64,000 nt of DNA from NCBI GenBank assembly GCA_013365365.1, contig JABVXU010000052.1, positions 174,852 to 238,851 of the forward strand. The letters are read 5' to 3'. The notes beneath the pieces are model-generated. The model had not been told where the DNA came from, made no database searches, and saw nothing but the letters and a program-made list of their open reading frames with translations. The DNA is from Cruorifilaria tuberocauda. Lineage: Eukaryota > Nematoda > Chromadorea > Rhabditida > Onchocercidae. The position numbers and the translations under genes were made by a program. Shown in pieces: positions 38,801-53,800 of this stretch (position 1 is the first letter of the stretch; every line of letters begins with the position of its first letter).

Positions 38801-41800
38801 TAATATTATCACTGAGTGAATTGGTATAGGAAAAAGTAGAAAGATTAACTGTGTGAAGGATCATATGTTGATTTTTATATGCACATGTTCTTTGTTCAAG
38901 TGTCATCCGATGCAGGGTCAAGAGAGCAGAGCGATCAGATTTAGGAAGAGAGTTTCAACGAGGAAAGCACTGTTCTCTCCTTTCCATCTCTCTTTTTTCC
39001 ACGGAAATTCCGGCAAATCTCTTGAAGCAACAAAATTCTAAAATGAAGAGAAAAGCACACTTTTTTCTTTAGTAATTCAATTCAGGAAAATAAACAAATA
39101 AATTTACATTCGAGTTCACCACTGGAAATTGATCCAGCACTGCTAAGAAGTAAACGACAAGCTTATCAAGCATATCAGGGTGGTGACACATCGATTACGA
39201 TGGATAAAACAGGACGTGTTGAAAGTGGACCATGGGGTCCTTGGTCACTCGAGAAAGAATGTTCGAGAACATGTGGGGGTGGAGTACAGATGGAACGACG
39301 AACGTGCAAGTATGACACATTCTAAATAAAGTGGTAGCAGGAGAAATTTAATTTTTTGGAACTATAAATTTGAAGGTAGTCTTCTAATGAATATAAACGA
39401 TCGATTAATCGGAAATAGAAGATAAAGAAAAGAAAATATTAACTGCGATCGACTTTCATCGATCAATTAGGATTGGTTAGAAAAATGAAATTGGAGGAGA
39501 TTGCTTGAGCAAGTGGAAGCAAATGTATCGTGTCGTGGTAACATTCAGTTATAGAAATGAAATGAAGTGATAATGAAAAATTATTCAAGCTTACTATACT
39601 CTTTATAGTTTACTGTATTTAGGCTTACTGTAAGTTATTTAAGCTTACTGTAGAAGTTACTGTATTCTTGTAATACGATATAACAAGTTATATTGAAGGA
39701 TGTTGAAAATTCGAAAATAAAAAAGAACCATTGGTATTCATTTAGTGGCGAATGTACCGGACCATCAACACGTTATATATCCTGTAATATCGAAGAATGT
39801 ATCGGTAATGTTAAGGATTTCCGAGCTATTCAATGCTCTAAATACGATGATACACCGTTAGATGGTAACTATTACAAATGGATACCGTATCCGGGGAAGA
39901 ATAAATGCGAATTAACCTGTAAACCGGATAATGCTAATTTCTACTATAAATGGGCTGATAAAGTGATCTTTATATTTTTTATTTTTTTGGAATTTTTATT
40001 TAATTGGAAAGAAAAATCATGAAGACAGTTTTATTAAATAATCATTTAATTATTGATGATTAGAAAGGAAATCATCATCAGTTTCTGTTTTTTCAATCAT
40101 CGTTAATTAATTAAATTTAACATAGATCTTTTATTTCTAATGAATGAGCGTTAAATAATTAATTAATTAACATTAGTTAGTATAATGTAAATTTAGGTGA
40201 TCGATGGTACAAGATGCAATCATCGTACCAACGATATTTGTGTGGAAGGAGTTTGCTTACCGGTTGGATGTGATAATAAACTCGGATCAAGTATAGATAA
40301 ATTTTTTTGTTCCTTTCACTATAAATCTAATTTTTTTCCTCTTTTAATTAAATCAAATTTATAAATAAAATAAATGTATTATTCTGGAATATTTTAGTAA
40401 TGAAAAATGATAAATGTGGTAAATGTGGTGGTGATGGATCAACATGCAAAACTGTGGAAGGATATTTCGATGAACGTAACTTATCACCCGGTTATCACAA
40501 TATTATTCGATTACCAATTGGTGCTACATCAATTTTAGTTGAGGAATTACATTCAACCACCAATTCACTCGGTAAATTCATTTAAAATCACAAATTATAT
40601 GTATTATTATTAAAAATAATCGATAGTTCCATATTAAACTACAAAGATGCATTTATTCATTCATTTATTTTCAGCAATTAAGAACACAACGGATTACTAT
40701 TATCTTAATGGTAATTATCAGATTCAATTAACTGATAAAGATTTGGAAATTGGTGGAACACTGTTCGAATATGATACGAGGAAAAACTTAGATCATCCAT
40801 TTGAAAAATTAACCGCTAAAGGACCAACTACAGAGGAACTTATCATTGCATTACTTTTTCAACGTGGAAATAGGGTTATTTTTTCCATTCATTATCAATG
40901 GATTTATAATTTAAATCACAAATCATCATCTCTATCTCCATTTTTTATGATTAGAAACAGTTTCCTGATGATATCATAAAGTATATGTCGTTCTATTACA
41001 AATCACCCTATATTATATAAGGGAAAATGAATTAGGTGTTGAAATTTTGATATGTACTAGTTGATAAGTTGCTGATAATAATAAGCAATCCGAAATTGAA
41101 AGCTTTAAATATATATTAAGATGAATATTTGAAAAAATTTTGAATTTTCTCATACTTGATAATGCGATCAATATAGAGATAAAGGTTTATTAGCCTTGAA
41201 CCATACTTTTTAAGCATAGCATTCATTATTTCAATTAAAAATTAACATTATCAGGATTTAAATACCTAACATGAATACTAAATTTTACTTTATGTAAAAT
41301 TATCTTAAATTAAATTTTTAATTTTCAGGATGGTGCTATCAAATATGAATTTTCGGTGCCATTAGAGGAGGAAATTCCATACATCTACAAGCTTGACCAA
41401 TGGTCATCATGTTCGGTCTCATGTGGAAAAGGTGGAAGATTTTTTTTCTTTTTTTCTCAAAATTTCTTCATTGCCGCTTGAAGATAGTTTATAAAATTAA
41501 AATTTCCTCCTTACATTAATGCTAATTTACGAAGAATTTAGTAGAAATTATATAAATTTTGCATAGGAAAAAATTATATGAAATATTTTATTTTTATTTT
41601 GACTATTTTTACAAAAGAATATTTTCCTAACTTAATATGATTAGAAAAAAAAGAGAAATATAATAGAGAAATTAATTATTTACAGGTATTCAAACTCGTT
41701 CACCGTACTGTATTGAAACTGCATCCGGACAACGTGTATTGGATGATATTTGTGAGAAACATAATATCACTAAACCTGTTTCCGAGAAATCTTGTGAGAC

Positions 41801-44800
41801 AGTTAATTGTGAGGCGGAGTAAGGATTATTCTTCTTTTTCTGCATTCAGATATTAAATTGAAATGAAAATTTAAATTATGTTAAGTGATAAAGATTGGAA
41901 TAATAGAACAATCATTCAGAATAACAAAAAGATTGTTAACAGAAATTTGTTTGAGATGATTCTTATGTTAATTATATTCGTTATATAACTATGACATACA
42001 CAGTTGTAATACGACGTTGATTATTACTATGGTAAATTTGATAGTTATCAATATTACTAACATGGAATGGTCTGGCCAATAATATCGGTAATGATAATAA
42101 TAGTAATAATGATAGCAATTGTTAGCTATAATTATCTAATTCGAAGTTTGATATTACAACTAAATGTCTCATAGTTATATTTAGTAATAATCCTGAACAA
42201 ATTCATGACAAGAGCAATTAGACTCATTTTTTAAGCTCACTTTTTAAATTGGTCTATTTATCAATTTAGTAAATAAACATTTAAAGAAGAAACTTGAAGC
42301 TTTTCCCAATGTGATATTTATAGATGGTATGAAGGAGAGTGGGAACCATGTAGTGCTTCATGTGGAGAAAGTGGTACTCAATATCGTGTCATCTATTGTC
42401 ATCAGGTATTTCTGGATGGTAAACGGATTACCATTGATGATGATAACTGTAGTATGGAACGTCCAACGGTACAACGACCGTGTAACAGGTAAAGGAAAAA
42501 AGAAAATTTGTGAATTATTGAAGACATTAGATTTTCATGCTTACAGCTTAGAACTAATCTACTTTTCAAATTGCTTCATTGTAAATATCAAATTGAAAGG
42601 AACAAATAAAATGTCACGAGAAAAAAATTGCAAAATAAAAAAGTATAGTAATAAGGTTGAATAATTTAAATTAATATTAGATTTTCGTGTCCGAAATGGC
42701 AAGCAGGTCCGTGGAGTGCGTGCTCGGAAAAGTGCGGTGACGCATTCCAGTATCGCTCGGTCACGTGTCGAAGTGCGCGAGAAGGTGAAGAGGGTAAATT
42801 ACTTCCAGCAGAAGCATGCACTGTTGAAACAATGGAAACACAACGAAGCTGTAATTTAGGTCCCTGTCAAGGACTTAATTTTGTCACTACAGAATGGAAA
42901 TTGGTTGGGAAATTTTAATATTCTTCTTTTTAATTAAATTTTTGTCTAAAATTTAAAATTTACTAATTTTTTATTTGAAATTCGTAAGCGTTTCATTTTT
43001 AAATGATGAGAGATCACATGCCTATCCAAATCATTTCTGATATATGAATATATTAAAAATGATCGGAGAATCGATTATTTGGATTTATTTACTAACTTCA
43101 AATCAATTAAATATTAAAAGAAATAACAAAAAAAGAACTATCAATATTAAAGACCGAAATGTGTAATAATATAAATTAAAGTAATCTTAGCATTTATGTA
43201 TCGTAAAAATTTTAATGACAAAAACTGTTTTTTAAATAATTAAGTTATCGTAAAATTTCTTATTAATTCTTTATCGTTCATTTCTATGTGATATTTCGAT
43301 TTTTAATGAAATTATCAAAATGATATTTAGTGTGAAAAATGCAACGATACAGAAGAAACCAGAAATGTTACATGTGAAGATACTAGTGGTCGAGCATATC
43401 CATTGGAGAAATGTTTAAATGAAAACTCGACTAATATACCTGTTGATATGCGGCCATGCTCTTCACCACAGGTAATATTTATTTCAATCTATTGAAAATA
43501 TTTGATAATCTAATTCAATGAATGATATCAATTGAAAACAATTTATATTTATTGTAACAAGTAATATTAATTAAAATTATTTGTATTTATCAAATTTCAT
43601 TTGAATGAAAATTTTAGCCATGCACTTATGAATGGCATACATCAGAATGGTCAAAATGTAGTACGGAATGTGGTCATGGACATAATTTAAGACGAGTTGT
43701 CTGTGCTATCCATCAGTTAGGTGATCTTACAGTAAGCTTTCATCTTATCATCAAATACTGATCAAAAATGCCATAAAATATTAATCATAAATCATAAAAT
43801 ATCAATAATGCTTATTTTAGTCTTCATTTTCGTAATTAATTTGGCTGCATTTCTAATATTAATCTTTTTGAAAGTATATAGAATTACTTTACTCTTTCAA
43901 CTTTTACTTATAGGTAGTAGATGATGGACATTGTAATTTAGAGAATAAGCCAGAAGGAATTAAAAATTGTACAAATGAGGAGAAATGTAATGGAACATAC
44001 TATACAGGTCCATGGAGTAAATGTTCAGCTGAGTTAGTTCTGCTAATGTTTTATTTTATCCTATTTTATGTTCTAACGAGATTTCCAGATACTTTGTCAT
44101 ATAATTTTTCCGGAAATAAGTCGCTGAAGAATACTATAATAGACAAAGAATTATTATAATAGTTTATTCAGATGTGGAGGTGGAACTCAGATTCGGATGA
44201 TAGTTTGCTTAAATTACGATAAAAAACCTGTTCCGGAATGGTGTGATGAAGCGGAAAAACCATTGGAAGAACAGGAATGTAACATTGAACCGTGTCCAAG
44301 TATGAGTCTTTGTATACTTTATTCATCTTAGTGATTATCTCCAGGTAATTGCGCCCAGAACGGATGCGAATCACCTGACGAAGTAGCAAAGGGGTTATAT
44401 TATCATTTGCAACTTGATGCTCAATTAGAGTAATTTAGCATGCGATGATAGTGAATTTGGATGTTGTCCGGATAACGTAACGATTGCAACTGGACCATAT
44501 TTAGCCGGATGTTCAAACTGTTCCAGTTCGCGGTTCGGCTGCTGCAATGATAATGTAACTGAAGCACAAAGCATTACCGGAGAGGGATGTGCCGAATTCG
44601 TGCAGGTGGAGGGAAGTGGCGAGGAAAGCGAACAAGCCATCAAATCTGGGTTTCTTTCTTCTTTTCCGATTCCGATTCAGCGTTTATCTTTCCTGATAAT
44701 AATTATCTGCTACTGGGATATACCAAACCGTGTACATTAGTAGAAAAAGATCCGAAATAATACTCCATTTAAATTTTGAATTATGTGACTCAAATGAAAA

Positions 44801-47800
44801 CAGGCAATTGCTTTGCTGAAAGTTATGCCAGTGAAACAATTATCAAAATATAGTTCAACAAAGAATGAATGCTTGAAAAAGAGTTCATTTACTTTATGTC
44901 ATTCAAGTTATCGTCCAGAAAAACGGAAAGGGAAATTTTTGTTATCAGAATATAACAAAAGAAGGAAGTGATATATTATGGATTCGAATTTGATTATAAT
45001 TTTTGTTGCAGTGAGGAGGAACTTTGTGAAGTTGTCAATGATGAAACTGGCGAGAAAGCATTGGTTGCTTGTGTGAATGGTACCATAGGCAATACAAGTA
45101 CCATTGAAAGTTTGTTATTGAACGTTGAGGATTCATTTTTCAATGGTACCACTGATAATGAAACGAAACATTGCACCAAAACGGAATTCGGTTGCTGTCC
45201 GGACTGGACAACGATCGCTCAAGGGAAAAACAACGAAGGCTGTCCAGAATTTGTGCTTGGTAAGAATTATACCTAACATATCTCTCCCATCGATTTTTAT
45301 CGACTACACAATTTACATATAATAATAACAATATCACGATCTTATCAATTTGATCATTTCACTATCTCCTACCTATTCTGTGCATGGTCTTTTCGTCTAA
45401 TCATGATATTCCGCATCTACGCGGAATTTCATTCCACTAAATTGTTGTCAGAGAAATCATTACGCCATTTGCGCGAGTTGGAAATTACCAACAAGAAATT
45501 TCACCGTCTTAGCACCATCGGTATTATGTCTTTTACTGTGCTATTTACTGGTGCTTCTGCAACATTTATATTATATATATGTAAGCATTCCGTAAACTCT
45601 TAGCTGTTTAACTAATTAATTAGTAAAACGCAAAAACAGGTAGAAAGAAACACATACAATGATGATAATAATAATGATAAATGAAAGGTCTATGCAATGA
45701 AACAAAATTCGGTTGTTGTCCGGACGAAGTAACTTTGGCTCGAGGTTCGAACTATGAAGGTTGTGGTGAAGCAACTTGTGCTGCTTCCTTGTATGGTTGC
45801 TGCAAAGATCGTAAAACGATTGCTTTTGGGCCGCATTATGCAGGTTTCCATAATTTTTTCAATAAATAAATATTGATAAATGCATGTGAATCTTCTATTT
45901 CTTATCTCTATAATTAATTATTCCTTTTATTTCTTTCTTTATCATTTATATCAATTGAATAAATGTAAAGGATGTGAACGATCATCATTTCCGTGTGAAT
46001 TGTCCACGTACGGTTGCTGTCCTGATGGTGAAACGGCAGCGCTGGGAATAAATGGTACCGGTTGTGGTGAAAATTGTTTAAAAACTAAATTTGGTTGTTG
46101 TCCAGATGGCAAAACAACTGCAAAAGGAGTGGAAAATGAAGGTAAATTTGAAATCAGTTCATAGCTAGAAATTAATTTTTTAATACTTAAGAACTTTAAT
46201 GGTTGATATCACTTATATTTTAAGGAATTTAATAATTTTAGGATAAACTTTAATGATTGATATCTATTCATTGAAGAACTAATGATTTGAGGACTATTTT
46301 TTTTGATTTTAGCGGGAAATTTTTTCAGGATGTGGTTGCGAATATGCGCAATACGGCTGTTGTCCGGATGGTAAAACAGCAGCAAAAGGTCTCAAGAATC
46401 TCGGTTGTCCTGTATCCTGTGCGCAAAGTCAATATGGTTGCTGTCCAGATGGTAAAACAAGTGCTCATGGACCCAACAAAGAGGGTTTGCTTTTTTCTGT
46501 TTCTATTTTTTTCTTAATTTCTTAAATCTTAATTACTCTATTCATTTGCATCGCTGACTAAATTAATCAAACATCCATGAAGTTTTCTTGAAATAATTAT
46601 AAGAGAAAATAACCATGATTACCTTACCTTACTTTATAGGTTGTCCATGCCAATACACTCAGTATGGATGTTGTCCAGATGGCGAAACGAGCGCAATTGG
46701 CCCAATGAACGAAGGATGTGATGATTGCCGATATTCGAAGTTTGCTTCTTTCACTTATCATTTTATTATCATTCTTCATCCATCATTCATCATATTATCA
46801 TTCTTGTCATTTTATCTCATTTGCATAAATCTAAGCGGTGTAATGATTAAGGTATGGTTGTTGTCCTGACAGTGAAATTCGAGCTCTCGGTCCTCAATAT
46901 TCCGGATGTCCATCAACTACACCAGCACCTTTCATTATAGGCGGTTCAGTCGCACCTGAAAAAATCAGTAAAATTCACATGATTTCCTCATTCTCTTCAT
47001 AAAAATCTATTGATAAGATGATTAAAAAGGAATGATTAAAGTTTAATAATACAAATAGTAATTGTTAATTATATGTAGGCGAATTTCTTGTTTATTTTAA
47101 AGAAACCAATAATTTTCCAAAATTAATTAGCACAATTTCAGTTTCATGTTCGTTATCACAAGATCAAGGTACAATATGTCATCCAGGCTATAAATTACTA
47201 TGGTACTATGATACAGCCGAAGGTCACTGTAAGCAATTTTGGTACGGTGGCTGCGACGGCAATGAAAATCGCTTTGCAACTAAGGAACAATGTGAAACAG
47301 TTTGCGTAAAACCACCAGCAACAGGTTTAATTTTTCAAATAGTTCGTTCTTTTTCTTCTAATTTGAGTTAAATTAAATTATTTAATTAATTTATTCATTT
47401 CAAGTCTGTTACTTTTTTTGCCAGGTCGTTGTTTCCTACCTAAAATAGAAGGACCGTTACGATGTAATCAATTATCAGCTCGTTATTGGTATGATTATAC
47501 AACCAAACAATGTGGTGCTTTTTGGTGGCGTGGTTGTTTGGGTAATGAAAATAATTTTGAAAGTTGGGAAGAATGTCAAAACTTTTGTGCTGATATTGGT
47601 CCAATTGAAAAACCGAACGATGCACAATTAAAGGTATACGATAATTAAGAGTAAAAAAAATTACTTTAAATTTGACATATTTTTAAGAAAAGGTGAAAAA
47701 GGAAATTTTAGGGATTGTAAAGATGAAATTTGAATTTAGATAAATCAAATCAATGAAATTGGAACAACTGTTTCACCATTTGAATATACACGTTTTGGTG

Positions 47801-50800
47801 CATCGAAAGAATCCGCGGGAGGTGGCGATACGTTTATTTCAATTGAACGAAAAACTTCCACATCTCGAGAACAACCATTGCCAGTATTCATTCCAAATGA
47901 TCGTCAATTAGGCTTATCACAAGAACCATTGCAAGTACCATTACCGCAACCACAACAACCATCATTACAATCTCAAAAATCATGCAAGTTTTTCTTATAA
48001 TAAATAATCTTCACTTATAAGATGAATCTTTACCTTTGCGTATGATGTGTGCGTGCTGATACTGTGATAAGAATGCGTTATCATTTGCAGTAAACATTGA
48101 TGAAATATGTCAATTAAACGCTGATAGCGGACCATGTGGCAATTACGAGGATATGTACTACTACGACTCATTCAGCGGTAGATGTTACCTATTCATCTAC
48201 GGTGGATGTGGTGGTAATTTGAATAGATTTAAAACACGGGAAGAGTGTGAAGCACGCTGTTCGCATGTTGCAGCTGAGAGAAGAAACTGTAAATTAACTG
48301 ATTATCACTTATTGTTCTTTTTCTTCCTTTTTTCCAAAAACAAATTTCATCTATTTGTTACTGTAAGAAGAAAAATGAAAATTGATATCACTTTATTTTC
48401 AAATAACAATATTTCCTAATTAGCAATATGATTATGATTGAATGAAATTGTCCGAAATCTGAATAATAACTAATTAATGCTTTATCAAATAACATTTGAT
48501 TAAGAATTGAACAGTATAAAATTATTTATCGAGAAATGATTTATAATATCATGGATTTTATTCTAATCAGGTATATTCTAAAAAATCGGGATTAATTCCA
48601 AAGATCTAATACGAAGCATCAGGACAATATCTAATTTCCTAACACTTCTCTTTTTTCAAGTATAATTAAATTCAAAAATGTTGGTCTAGGAAATGAAGTA
48701 ATTCCCTAATAAATAATGAATGTTAATTTCAGTCGGTCGAAGTCAATCAATCCCAACAGCTCAACGAAATGACTTAATACCTGTCGCATTACCTAAATCG
48801 AACTCATTTAATGTTCCAGTAATAGGTCAATTCTTGAAAAATTAAGAAGGAAGAGCAATGGTATTTTAAAGTTCAAGTTGCATTAATTTATCCATTAATA
48901 AGTTAATTTCTGATTTCCGTCAGGTCGATCACGTGATGCATGCAGTGAACGAATGGATGTTGGTCGATGCAACGGAGCTTTTCAAAGTTATTACTTTGAA
49001 CGTGCAACAGGTACCTGTGAACCATTCCGTTATTCCGGATGTGGCGGTAATGCTAATCGCTTTCAAACCAAGGAGCAATGTGAAGAGTTATGTGTTCATC
49101 GTGCATCCGGTGTTAAATCTGGAACAGTTCAGCCTTCCATTCCTGATCAGGCAATCAAACATCTTATACCAATATCAGATGGTAAAAATAACCTATTTTT
49201 GCCTTATAATTGTACTTCTGTGATTATGAGAAATGGCATTTGCTTACATAAATGAAGAATTAAAGTTATGCAATTAAGGTTAAATACCCGACTCTAACCC
49301 ATTTGAATCTTCAAATGAATACGAAGATTATATATCTCGAATATCCAAAGGCAATTAATTCTTTATTTTTCTACAGCTTCGCATAAATCCGAATCAAAAT
49401 CAAAATGTGAACTTCCAAAAGATACTGGTCCATGTAATCGATTTGTTACTAAATGGTACTATAATAAAATTGATGGCACTTGTACTCGATTTCATTATGG
49501 TGGTTGTGGTGGTACTGATAATCGTTTTGATAGCGAACAACAATGCAAGAATGAATGTGGTAATTTCATTGGTTAGTTTTAGTTTTATTTTAAAAAAAAA
49601 ACAAATATTTAGGAGGAAAAGGTGCTATGACATGCAATTAACTTTGAAATGTAATTGATGTAATTGCAATTAATGAAGTTGCAATTAAAATAATAGAAAA
49701 ACAAAATTTAAAAACAATATTTTATATCAAAATCATTTCTCTTTTTCATTCCGCCTTTTTCCTCTATTTATTTCCATTTCCAATTTTTCCCACTCCTCGT
49801 ATTATCGAAAATTCATAATTAATTTTTCATTAATTATACGAACATTGAAATTAATGGAAGTTTCCTGTTCAAAGTATAGCTGGAATGACAAGAAGAGATA
49901 ATAAAGTATGTGGTGTAAATTTTCAAAAACGACGAATTTTCCAGATCCGTGCAAATTACCTAAAGTAAATGGACCATGTTCCGGAAGGCATAAGCGATAC
50001 TATTTCAACTCGGATACCGGTCGATGTGAACGTTTCGAATATGGTGGATGTTTAGGCAATACCAATAATTTCCTAAATTTTGCTGATTGTGAAGCGAAAT
50101 GTTTATCAACTGAAGAACGTGAGTAAATTAATATCAGATAATCATTTATCTTAATAAGTCTTACTGAAATGAAAAATTTGTGCACCGTTAATTATTTTCA
50201 ATTATTTTACTTTATTATTGAATTATTTTCGTTGCAAGAAATTTTCTATCATATTGAATACCGTTATCAATTAATTATTTTGTTTTCCAATTAAAATTGA
50301 TAATTTTTCGAATGAAATTGTGAAATTATCAGCAGACAGATATACAGATTAGCTACAATGAAGATGAAAATTGTAGATTGATTTTAAAATGCTCTTAGTT
50401 TGCATATCAATCAGATTTGTCTGTATTTGTTGATGTAATCTATTCATGTTTCCGTAGCATTTTAAATAATCAATCCTTTCCATGATAAGCTTATCTTATC
50501 ATTTATTTTCTTTTATTTTTTTCATTCAGGAATTTTTATCGCATTAGAAAATTTATATTCCTGATATTTACCTATGGAAATAATTTAATCAGTAAAGTAC
50601 CCATTGCCATTAATATTCATCCTTAATTTCTTATCATTGTTTTCAAAATAATCCACTTTGTTACAGTGAATTTTTATTAACTTTCAAATTACCTTTTTCC
50701 TGTTTTCTCTTTCTTTCCTTCTTTGCAACGAATATTTTCGATTTGAGAGAACGTAAGAATAAATTATTTCATTTTTGTTAATTTCATACTTGCAAAACTG

Positions 50801-53800
50801 CATAACAATAAGACAACAATAAGTTAGAGTGGATCTTTTCTATAATTCTTTTCAATTTTTCAAATTTGTAATTCAAATTTGACCCCTATCTTCATCTTTT
50901 TCTTCCCTTTCACTACAGTCAAAAACACTGACATTATTACATGAACAATTAATTACATTCCATAAATGTGGAATAAAATGAAAATAAATCTTATCATTCA
51001 TCCATCATTATGCAACGTTCCGACAGTTATCGGTAAATTTCCCTCACTTTTTCTTCGCTTGTATCGAATATAATAACCTTGTTTCAATTTTACACGAAAT
51101 TTGAAATTTTCAAATAATTATAATCTTTTCATTTTGATCGCATAACTCGTTTTCTCTTGCATGTTATTATTCGTTGTTCTTTTCCTTATCATTCAAATAA
51201 AGTTTTCTCTAATTAATTATTAATTTCTCGAAAAAAATTTGATTATCTAAAATGATATATAAAACGTATTTATGCATATATCGTGAGATATACAAGAAAA
51301 TATCAACACTTTTAATTGATAGTAAAGGATAGATTGAGAAAATATACTTGTGAAAGTTATGGAAAATTAATTACTGTATTCCTAACCTTGTAATTGTAAA
51401 ATTAAATCAATAACAGTTTAATTAACATCAGGTTAATTAATTAGAGGTGTTTGATGGTTAATATTTCGAAGATAGCTAGCTTATAGCTTCATAGTAACAA
51501 GTAATTCGATCCGCCATATCGAACAATAATTAAGTGATTGTGACCGAAATTTGTTTAAAATTTATTATACCAAATTATAGACTAAAGGATATTTAAAGAT
51601 TGAAACTTGTAAGCTTAAATCACGGAAGGTAAATTCAAAAATGTTGTAATACAATAAATAATTGCAGTGTATAATAACTAACTATTTCAGGTAATCACAT
51701 TCAATTAACTAATTTAACCGCTTTTTAATTACCATTCACAGTTATCCAATACGTAGTTAACATTTTGAAGTGGTATTTAATAGCATATGCATCCATTATT
51801 TAAGTAATTTAATGATACTTGCTATTGCTAAATTAAATATTGTTTGCAGATTTCAACTGGGAAAATTTATTAATAACAAGACAGTGTTTGTTACCTAAAA
51901 TTAGTGAGTCGTGCAGGTATGTGTAACTAATGTTCTTAATTATGTAACAATATCGATCATTTTTATTTAGGATTCTCGATTAGTGATAACACGAACAATT
52001 CTAGATCAACTGTAAAACGATATTATTATGATGAATCACTTGATGAATGTTTACCATTTTTTTATGATGATTGTAACGGAAATGAAAATGGCTTCGATAG
52101 TTTAAATGATTGCATAAGTAATTGTACTATGGATTCAAACCTTCAGGTATCGTTTTTCTATAAAATTAAATCTGTAAAGTACTAAAAATTTAACTTTTTG
52201 ATCTAACTATTAATAATTTTTAGATAAAAAGAAACTAATAAATATCATTATATTATCATTCTTATTCCATCACTCATCATTCTATCATTCTATGACAATT
52301 GTTTAAAAATGAATGATTTTCAAATAAAGTAACATGCTCTACAACTAGTTGTGCAAAATAATAGCATGATAATGATAATTGTAATAAACTAGACATTGCT
52401 TGAAATAAGCATCAAGATTAGTTAAGGAACTGAATCAATAAAAACATAAAGTTTGATTTAAAAATGTGGAAGACTTGTAACACTTTAAATTGTAAAACAA
52501 CTGTTATTAACAGGATTTCGAAACGAATACTATGTCATTTGATGGACACGTTAATCGTTTCCAGAAACATATCCCGCATAATGCTTATGGTGCGCTGAAT
52601 CTTCACGTACTAAATGGAAATCATCTGGTACAGCGTTCACGTAATAAATTACTTTATACAATGATTCAGCAATTCATATTATTACGATAACTCAGTAACA
52701 TATTTATATTATTACGATAAATCAGCGTTAAATTCATCTCACTGTGATCAATTTTTGTCTTATAGAGTGATAATTTGGATAAATTTTCAATATTTGAAAT
52801 AAGCAACACCAAACAATTTGTTACAACAACTACAGTAACGGCAGTGATGGAATTTAATACAACAGTATCCAATCTGGCTGATAGGTTTAGCGATGATAAT
52901 GATCATGAAGAAAGAGTGATAACGGTTGATGCTGCTGAAGGACTCGAACCTTTCTTCTCTCTACCCGGTATTTCAGTTCTCGACAAGAGCACTTTCTCGC
53001 TCATTAAATTTAAGATTTAAATGATTGATGTTAATTGATACTTGAAAATTATAGAGCTTTGTTTGTTACCACAAGATGCTGGACCTTGTTTTGGTGAAAT
53101 TTTACGATGGCGATACAATTCAGAAACAAATCGCTGTGAGACATTCATCTACACTGGCTGTGGACATAATGCGAATTATTTCACTTCAGAAGAAGCCTGT
53201 TTAAGAGCTTGCGGAGAATATCGAAATAGTGGTATTTGGCTATTTGGATGTTCAAATGAAACAATAGAATTAGCCTACTCTCCGAGAATCTCTGAGAATT
53301 TCATTTTCCGCTCATTTTTTTAAGTTCCTTTTATTTCTTCGGTATTTTTTCAAGTAATATATTACTTTTAAAATTTGTTTACGATGTTAAAATGAAAACA
53401 GTCAGATCTGAATATTTGTCCAATTCTGGAACTTTGTTAAATTTCAACTCAATATTTAAGAGTCGTATCTACTGAGAAAAAAATCAGTTTAGACGTGTGT
53501 ATAATGAAGGTGGACCGTGGTCAATGTGAATCAGGTGTGACCAAATGGTATTATAATATGGATGCTGGTCAATGTTACGTATTCATTTACACTGGTTGTG
53601 GCGGTAATGGTAATCGGTTCTCCTCAAAAGCTGAATGCGAAAATCTCTGCACCTCTGAGATGCTTTCTTACACCGATAATGATGGTAGTTAAATTCATTG
53701 TTGCGTAATCGTTCACAACAATCTATATTGATCGGTTTTTTAACAATAATGTTTAATTAGTAATAACTTATATTATTTCAGAGAAAGATATTTGTCAGTT

